Shown here one piece after another: positions 59,618 through 64,000 of a stretch of DNA of 64,000 nucleotides; position 1 is the first letter of the stretch, and the number at the start of each line of letters is the position of its first letter. The stretch is from contig JBMYOX010000006.1 of assembly GCA_049599735.1 (NCBI GenBank), forward strand, positions 19,646 through 83,645, read 5' to 3'. Below the pieces are notes generated by a model, which was not told the DNA's origin, did no database searches, and worked only from the letters and a program-made list of their open reading frames with translations. Both the position numbers and the translations under genes were made by a program. The stretch comes from Pontibacterium sp049599735. GTDB lineage: Bacteria > Pseudomonadota > Gammaproteobacteria > Pseudomonadales > Balneatricaceae.

Positions 59618-61768
59618 ATGACGACCATGAATTTTTTCCTCACCTGCCCTAAAGGGGTTGAACTGCTGCTTGAAGAAGAGCTTAAACAACTGGGCATCAG
59701 CGAAACCCGCCAGACGGTGGCAGGTGTTTATTTTCAGGGTGAGCTGGAAGCGGCTTACCGGGCTTGCCTCTGGTCGCGTCTGGCGAACCGTGTTTTGTTG
59801 CCGCTGAATAGTTTTGAGTCGGAAACGGCTGAGCAACTTTATGATGGCGTGCAGGAAGTCACCTGGCTGGATCATCTGCGTCCGGAAGGCAGTCTGGCGA
59901 TTGATTTTAACGGGCGCACTGAAGGTATTAATAATACCCAGTTCGGCGCGCAGAAAACCAAAGATGCCATCGTTGACCAGATACGTGCCCAAACGGGGCG
60001 TCGGCCGAGCGTGGAGCGTCAGACACCTGATATTCGGATAAATGTACATCTGAATCGCGGGCGGGCCACGGTCAGTCTGGATCTTTCGGGTGATAGTTTG
60101 CACCGTCGGGCTTACCGTCTGAGAGCCGGTGCTGCACCCCTGAAAGAAAACCTGGCGGCGGCTTTGTTGTTACGTTGTGGGTGGCCTGAAGTGGCAACAG
60201 AACGGCCACTGCTGGTGGACCCTATGTGTGGTTCAGGCACCCTGCTGATTGAGGCGGCGATGATGGCTGCAGATATCGCGCCGGGCCTGCAGCGTCGCTA
60301 TTTTGGTTTTAACCGCTGGTTACAGCACAGCCGCGATACCTGGAATAGCCTCTGCGATGAGGCGAAACAGCGCCGAGAAGAGGGACTGGCGGCGTTAACC
60401 TGTCGTTTTGCCGGGCGGGATATGGATACTAAAGTGCTGAGTAACGCCCGGGAGAATGCGGCGCGCGCTGGGGTTGATGGCTTTATCGATTTTGAAAAAT
60501 GTCGGCTTGAAGATCTGACTCGGGCGGCTTTGCCTGAGGCTAAAACAGGCCTGATGCTCACTAACCCTCCTTATGGTGAGCGTCTGGGTGATGAGTCACA
60601 ATTGAAATTTCTCTATCGCCACTTAGGTGATTTGCTTAAACAGCAGTTTCCGGGCTGGCTGGCTGCCGTCTTTACGGGTAACCCTGATTTGTGCAAAGTG
60701 ATGGGCTTGCGTGCGGATAAGCAGTATAAATTTTACAACGGCACCATTGAGAGTCGACTTTTCCTCTACGGTATTGCGGATACGCCCTCACAGGCCAGAC
60801 CTGCACAGGATAATGCGCCATTAAGCGAAGGTGCGCAGATGTTTGCAAACCGTCTGCGTAAAAACATGAAGCCGTTGGTGAAATGGGCAAAGCGGGAAAA
60901 TATCCGGTGCTATCGTGTGTATGATGCGGATATTCCTGAATATGCGGTTGCTGTGGATATCTATGGTGATCAGGTGCATGTGCAGGAATATGCCGCGCCT
61001 AAGCGTGTTGATCAGGTTAAGGCATTTGAGCGTTTGAATGATGTTTTGTCTGCATTGCCGCAGGTACTGGCCGTAAGGCCTGAAAAAATTACCCTGAAGC
61101 AGCGTAAACGCCAGCAGGGTACCTCACAGTATGAGAAACAATCTGCGACACAGCATTTCTTTGAAGTGCAGGAGCAGGGCTGTCGCTTATTGGTTAATTT
61201 GAAGGATTATCTGGATACCGGTTTATTTCTGGATCACCGGGCGGTGCGTCGTCGAATTCAGGCAGAAGCTAAAGGCAAGGATGTGCTTAATCTCTTCTGT
61301 TATACCGGTACGGCGACTGTGCATGCAGCCGTGGGTAAAGCGCGCTCAACCACCAGTGTGGATATGTCATCAACCTACCTGGGCTGGGCGGAGCGTAATA
61401 TGGAGCTTAATGGTTTCAGGGGCAAGGCACACCAATTTATACGTTCTGATTGCTTTAAATGGCTGCACAGTCAGTTTAAACCGGCGTATGACCTTATCTT
61501 CCTGGATCCGCCGACTTTTTCAAATTCCAAGAAAATGTCAAATGTCCTGGATGTTCAGCGGGATCATGTGGAGCTGGTGTTATCGGCGGTAAGTCTGCTG
61601 AAACCTGGTGGTAAGTTGATTTTCTCAAATAATTACCGCCGCTTTAAGCTCGATTATGATGCCCTGGCGGACTACCAGGTCCGTGATATTACCCAGCAAA
61701 CGCTGGATCCCGACTTTAAGCGTAATCAGAAAATTCATAGTTGTTTTGAAATTATGTGTAAAGACTGA
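59618..61768 (+). CDS. rlmL: Bifunctional 23S rRNA methyltransferase RlmKL
   Basis: Fusion of the RlmL (m2G2445) and RlmK (m7G2069) activities. The 716-residue protein has an N-terminal THUMP domain (about 45-155), the RlmL methyltransferase with DPMCGSGTLL and NPPYGERLG, and the C-terminal RlmK domain with NLFCYTGTATVHA and DPPTFSNSKKM. The length equals that of E. coli RlmL (702) class. The start MTTMNFFLTCPKG is homology-set. Confidence 0.97.
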   Translation: MTTMNFFLTCPKGVELLLEEELKQLGISETRQTVAGVYFQGELEAAYRACLWSRLANRVLLPLNSFESETAEQLYDGVQEVTWLDHLRPEGSLAIDFNGRTEGINNTQFGAQKTKDAIVDQIRAQTGRRPSVERQTPDIRINVHLNRGRATVSLDLSGDSLHRRAYRLRAGAAPLKENLAAALLLRCGWPEVATERPLLVDPMCGSGTLLIEAAMMAADIAPGLQRRYFGFNRWLQHSRDTWNSLCDEAKQRREEGLAALTCRFAGRDMDTKVLSNARENAARAGVDGFIDFEKCRLEDLTRAALPEAKTGLMLTNPPYGERLGDESQLKFLYRHLGDLLKQQFPGWLAAVFTGNPDLCKVMGLRADKQYKFYNGTIESRLFLYGIADTPSQARPAQDNAPLSEGAQMFANRLRKNMKPLVKWAKRENIRCYRVYDADIPEYAVAVDIYGDQVHVQEYAAPKRVDQVKAFERLNDVLSALPQVLAVRPEKITLKQRKRQQGTSQYEKQSATQHFFEVQEQGCRLLVNLKDYLDTGLFLDHRAVRRRIQAEAKGKDVLNLFCYTGTATVHAAVGKARSTTSVDMSSTYLGWAERNMELNGFRGKAHQFIRSDCFKWLHSQFKPAYDLIFLDPPTFSNSKKMSNVLDVQRDHVELVLSAVSLLKPGGKLIFSNNYRRFKLDYDALADYQVRDITQQTLDPDFKRNQKIHSCFEIMCKD

Positions 61769-61775
61769 TCGCTTT

Positions 61776-61791
61776 TGGCACACAACCTGCA
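61776..61791 (+). promoter_or_regulatory. Sigma-54 promoter candidate for amt
   Basis: TGGCAC-acaac-CTGCA has the GG-N10-GC spacing; against the -24/-12 consensus TGGCACG-N4-TTGCA only two bases differ. It lies 241 bases before the amt start, which fits nitrogen-controlled transcription. Confidence 0.65.
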
Positions 61792-61956
61792 TTATTGATT
61801 GGCAAAATCGCTTGCTTTATCGCGCAAGATTTTAAAATTTCGCACTATAATCGCTCTTCTGATTTTAGTGTATTGAAATTAAAGAGATTTTTTGTGTTCC
61901 TTGATGGTTCACCCGAATGTGGGTCTGCGCGATAACGGGCATTAATAATAAAATAA

Positions 61957-61973
61957 TGCACCAATAGAGTGCC
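61957..61973 (+). promoter_or_regulatory. NtrC-like box downstream of the sigma-54 promoter
   Basis: TGCACC-N5-AGTGCC gives GCAC-N7-GTGC, the core of the NtrC enhancer consensus. It is 166 bases downstream of the promoter and 58 bases before the amt start; such placement is unusual but enhancer action is possible. Confidence 0.4.
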
Positions 61974-62031
61974 TGAGGATATTTTGGGCGTTTTATTGGT
62001 GCGTCAGACCAACAAAGATCAGGAGTTAACC

Positions 62032-63240
62032 GTGGAAAACGTTAACAGTGCCGTAGAGACCCTTGTTCAGAGCTCCGATACGCTCTTTATTTTAATGGGT
62101 GCGATCATGGTGTTTGCCATGCATGCGGGTTTTGCTTTTCTTGAGGTGGGCACCGTCCGCCATAAAAACCAGGTTAATGCGCTGGTTAAAATCATTACGG
62201 ATTTTGGTATCTCTGCTGTTGCCTATTTCTTTATCGGCTACTGGATTGCATACGATGTCACCTTTTTCCAGGATGCGGCAACGCTGGCGGAGGGTAACGG
62301 CTATCAGTTGGTTAAATTCTTCTTTCTGATGACTTTTGCTGCAGCTATTCCGGCGATAGTGTCAGGGGGTATTGCAGAGCGGGCTAAGTTCTGGCCGGTG
62401 TTAGCAGCCTCCGCGTTAACCGTTGCTTTTGTATACCCCTTCTTTGAAGGCATTATCTGGAATGGCAACTACGGCTTCCAGGACTGGCTGGAAAGCAGCT
62501 TTGGTGCACCGTTCCATGACTTTGCCGGTTCTGTTGTTGTTCACGGTGTGGGTGGTTGGATTGCGTTGGCGGCGGTATTGCTGCTGGGTATCCGTAAAGG
62601 TCGCTACCGGGGTGGTAAGCTGATGGCGTTTCCGCCTTCGAATATTCCTTTTCTGGCGCTGGGTGCCTGGATACTCTCCATTGGCTGGTTCGGCTTTAAT
62701 GTAATGTCGGCGCAGACGCTGGAAGGTATATCCGGTCTGGTGGCGGTAAACAGCCTGATGGCGATGGTGGGTGGTATTATTGCGGCGCTTATCGTAGGGA
62801 AAAATGACCCGGGTTTTATTCATAACGGTCCACTGGCAGGTTTAGTCGCAGTATGTGCGGGCTCTGATATCATGCACCCGATTGGTGCGTTAGTGGTGGG
62901 TGGTATTGCAGGTATGCTTTTTGTATGGCTCTTTACCATCCAGCAAAACAAATGGAAAATTGACGATGTGCTGGGTGTCTGGCCGCTGCATGGCCTCTGT
63001 GGTGCCTGGGGGGGGATCGCAGCAGGTATCTTCGGCAGCGAAGCACTGGGTGGTTTAGGTGGCGTAAGTCTGGCTTCTCAGGTTATAGGCACGCTGGCGG
63101 GTGTTGCTGTAGCCCTGGCGGGTGGGTTTATTGTTTACGGTGTTATTAAGGTCGTGCTGGGCCTGAGGCTGGATGAAGAAGATGAATTTAATGGTGCTGA
63201 TCTGAGTATCCATAAAATTGAAGCGACTTCTGTCGATTAG
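62032..63240 (+). CDS. amtB: Ammonium transporter
   Basis: Trimeric ammonium channel of the inner membrane with 11 helices, 402 residues. The paired pore histidines lie in FHDFAGSVVVHGVGG and WPLHGLCGAWGG. The start is taken as GTG at 62032 (MENVNSAVETL) because AGGAG stands 7 bases upstream; earlier in-frame starts add an unrelated leader. There is no adjacent glnK, unlike many proteobacteria. A sigma-54 promoter candidate at 61776 and a strong terminator at 63261 frame a single-gene transcript. Confidence 0.95.
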   Translation: MENVNSAVETLVQSSDTLFILMGAIMVFAMHAGFAFLEVGTVRHKNQVNALVKIITDFGISAVAYFFIGYWIAYDVTFFQDAATLAEGNGYQLVKFFFLMTFAAAIPAIVSGGIAERAKFWPVLAASALTVAFVYPFFEGIIWNGNYGFQDWLESSFGAPFHDFAGSVVVHGVGGWIALAAVLLLGIRKGRYRGGKLMAFPPSNIPFLALGAWILSIGWFGFNVMSAQTLEGISGLVAVNSLMAMVGGIIAALIVGKNDPGFIHNGPLAGLVAVCAGSDIMHPIGALVVGGIAGMLFVWLFTIQQNKWKIDDVLGVWPLHGLCGAWGGIAAGIFGSEALGGLGGVSLASQVIGTLAGVAVALAGGFIVYGVIKVVLGLRLDEEDEFNGADLSIHKIEATSVD

Positions 63241-63260
63241 AGCAGTGTTTGTTCGGCATA

Positions 63261-63288
63261 AAAAAACCGGGAAAAGCCCGGTTTTTTT
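63261..63288. terminator. Bidirectional terminator after amt
   Basis: AAAAAACCGGG-aaaag-CCCGGTTTTTTT: strong stem with A run before and T run after, so it serves amt and the convergent membrane-protein gene at 63313. Confidence 0.92.
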
Positions 63289-63312
63289 GTGTCGAATGTG
63301 GCTGTGTTTGAA

Positions 63313-63735
63313 CTACATATCCATATGCTGCACAGGGTGCTTTCTTTTATCGACACGATAGCTGTGCCTGAGAGCAAGAATGACCACGCCAATTGCAAAG
63401 ACAATAAAGCCTGAGTAGATAAGCAGTGCAGACCTGGCATAACACTGCAGCAAAATACCACAGAGTATGTAAAGAAAGGGAATGGCTTCGTACAAAGGTT
63501 CGGGAAACAGGGAGCCTTTTTGCCACGGGATATAACGCTGTCTGTTCTGTCGAATATTATTGGTTTTGGCGTCCACCCGGCGGTGACGGGAGCGTAAAAT
63601 AAACACAGTGGCGCCTATGCAGTAAAGAATGAGGCCGGACGTTGCGTGCAGTGCATCAGTTGGGAGTGCGGTTGATAAGGCACCGGAGACCAGGCAGAAA
63701 TAGGGCAGGGACTCATAGAGCGGTTTAGGTAGCAC
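63313..63735 (-). CDS. Membrane protein with an internal duplication
   Basis: A 140-residue protein with four predicted helices, made of two similar halves. Residues 2-54 (LPKPLYESLPY... IGATVFILRSRHRRVD) and 76-128 (FPEPLYEAIPF...IGVVILALRHSYRVD) share P-PLYE-hydrophobic helix pair-RVD. The halves are joined by a basic loop. I do not recognise the family. It lies between amt and gltA, both transcript ends marked by terminators. Both flanking genes are housekeeping or nitrogen genes and give no hint of its role. Confidence 0.8.
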   Translation of the reverse strand: MLPKPLYESLPYFCLVSGALSTALPTDALHATSGLILYCIGATVFILRSRHRRVDAKTNNIRQNRQRYIPWQKGSLFPEPLYEAIPFLYILCGILLQCYARSALLIYSGFIVFAIGVVILALRHSYRVDKRKHPVQHMDM

Positions 63736-63800
63736 AGGCCATCTCTCCTTAGTGTGAACCGGTTACCTCTGAATTTTAGAAGAAATTTGAGCGTATGTAC

Positions 63801-63831
63801 AAAAAGGCCACCTATTAAGGTGGCCTTTTTT
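63801..63831 (-). terminator. Terminator of gltA
   Basis: AAGGCCACCT-atta-AGGTGGCCTT, a 10-bp perfect stem with T runs on both strands (AAAAA before, TTTTTT after), 15 bases after the gltA stop on the minus strand. Confidence 0.9.
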
Positions 63832-63845
63832 AGTCGTACGTAAAA

Positions 63846-64000
63846 TTACCCTGGGTAGTCGCGCTTGCTCGGGCCTGTGTATAACTGGCGTGGACGGCCA
63901 ATTTTATTCGGGCTGCTGTGGAATTCGCTCCAGTGGGAAATCCAGCCGATAGTACGAGACAAAGCAAAGATTACGGTAAACATGTTGGTGGGAATGCCAA
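63846..64000 (-). CDS. gltA: Citrate synthase, C-terminal end only
   Basis: The final 50 codons of type II citrate synthase, running out of the window on the right. Read on the minus strand, GIPTNMFTVIFALSRTIGWI followed by SHWSEFHSSPNKIGRPRQLY is the conserved C-terminus, with the IGRPRQLYTG tail. TCA-cycle entry enzyme; the N-terminal part and start are outside. Confidence 0.95.
   Translation of the reverse strand, partial: GIPTNMFTVIFALSRTIGWISHWSEFHSSPNKIGRPRQLYTGPSKRDYPG

Overview
The window is a chromosomal segment of a Gram-negative gammaproteobacterium. The full rnfABCDGE set, an Enterobacteria/Vibrio-type long class II IlvC, RMF, RlmKL, TmcA, DbpA, CspA-type protein, NAD-specific 1.6 kb-residue-class glutamate dehydrogenase and an Amt transporter together suggest a marine, Oceanospirillales-like organism; the genus cannot be fixed from sequence reading alone. 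About 50 protein genes are packed on both strands with short gaps. I see no rRNA, tRNA, CRISPR array, prophage or insertion sequence, so this is mostly core genome with a few accessory patches.

Layout. 1-1.6 kb: 3' part of cysN with a vestigial APS-kinase tail. 1.8-10.8 kb: rnfABCDGE and nth, the classic rsx-nth order, but with two signalling genes (receiver-CheC-like protein and PAS-GGDEF diguanylate cyclase) inserted between rnfE and nth. 11-15.2 kb: AhpD-like protein divergent from a GlxA-type AraC regulator; an RNA-linked minus-strand cluster dbpA-ppiC-RRM protein; a GIY-YIG protein. 15.2-21 kb: second-messenger block with a GAF-PAS-GGDEF-EAL protein (preceded by an overlapping 27-codon frame), an Hpt-REC-REC protein and a CHASE4-HAMP-GGDEF cyclase. 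21-27 kb: solitary ccoG divergent from a MocR regulator, a nucleoside-recognition membrane protein, and a ybdL-yafV pair (methionine/glutamine transaminase plus omega-amidase). 27-29.9 kb: a 706-residue orphan coiled-coil protein and a His-rich zinc-ribbon PhnA-N protein. 30-36.4 kb: ansA, pyrC, lrgAB, modF, ilvC. 36.8-42.9 kb: an MDR oxidoreductase, two GSTs, a membrane-anchored LysM-like protein, a CHASE protein with a ruined GGDEF site but intact I-site, and a RIO kinase. 43-49.3 kb: tmcA, hemerythrin, Lrp regulator/LysE exporter pair, GNAT, half-size DUF1456 protein, rsuA, csp. 49.5-64 kb: riboflavin synthase, small K+ channel, solitary batD, gdhB, DUF2835, pyrD, rmf, rlmL, amt, an internally duplicated membrane protein and the 3' end of gltA.

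How the genes work together. Three themes stand out. (1) Redox/electron flow: Rnf complex, Nth iron-sulphur repair enzyme, CcoG, hemerythrin. (2) Cyclic-di-GMP: four GGDEF proteins (three with catalytic GG(D/E)EF, one degenerate), one with EAL, plus two phosphorelay proteins with no histidine kinase in the window. (3) Nitrogen: amt behind a near-consensus sigma-54 promoter, gdhB, ansA, the transaminase/omega-amidase pair and two pyrimidine genes. The most useful leads are the CheC-like double active site linked to rnf, the degenerate CHASE-GGDEF receptor candidate, the CysN tail, the orphan 706-residue protein, the overlapping small frame at 15.2 kb, the iterated TTATGAA motif before rlmL, and the sigma-54/NtrC layout before amt. 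I did not find a clear-cut undescribed multi-gene system.
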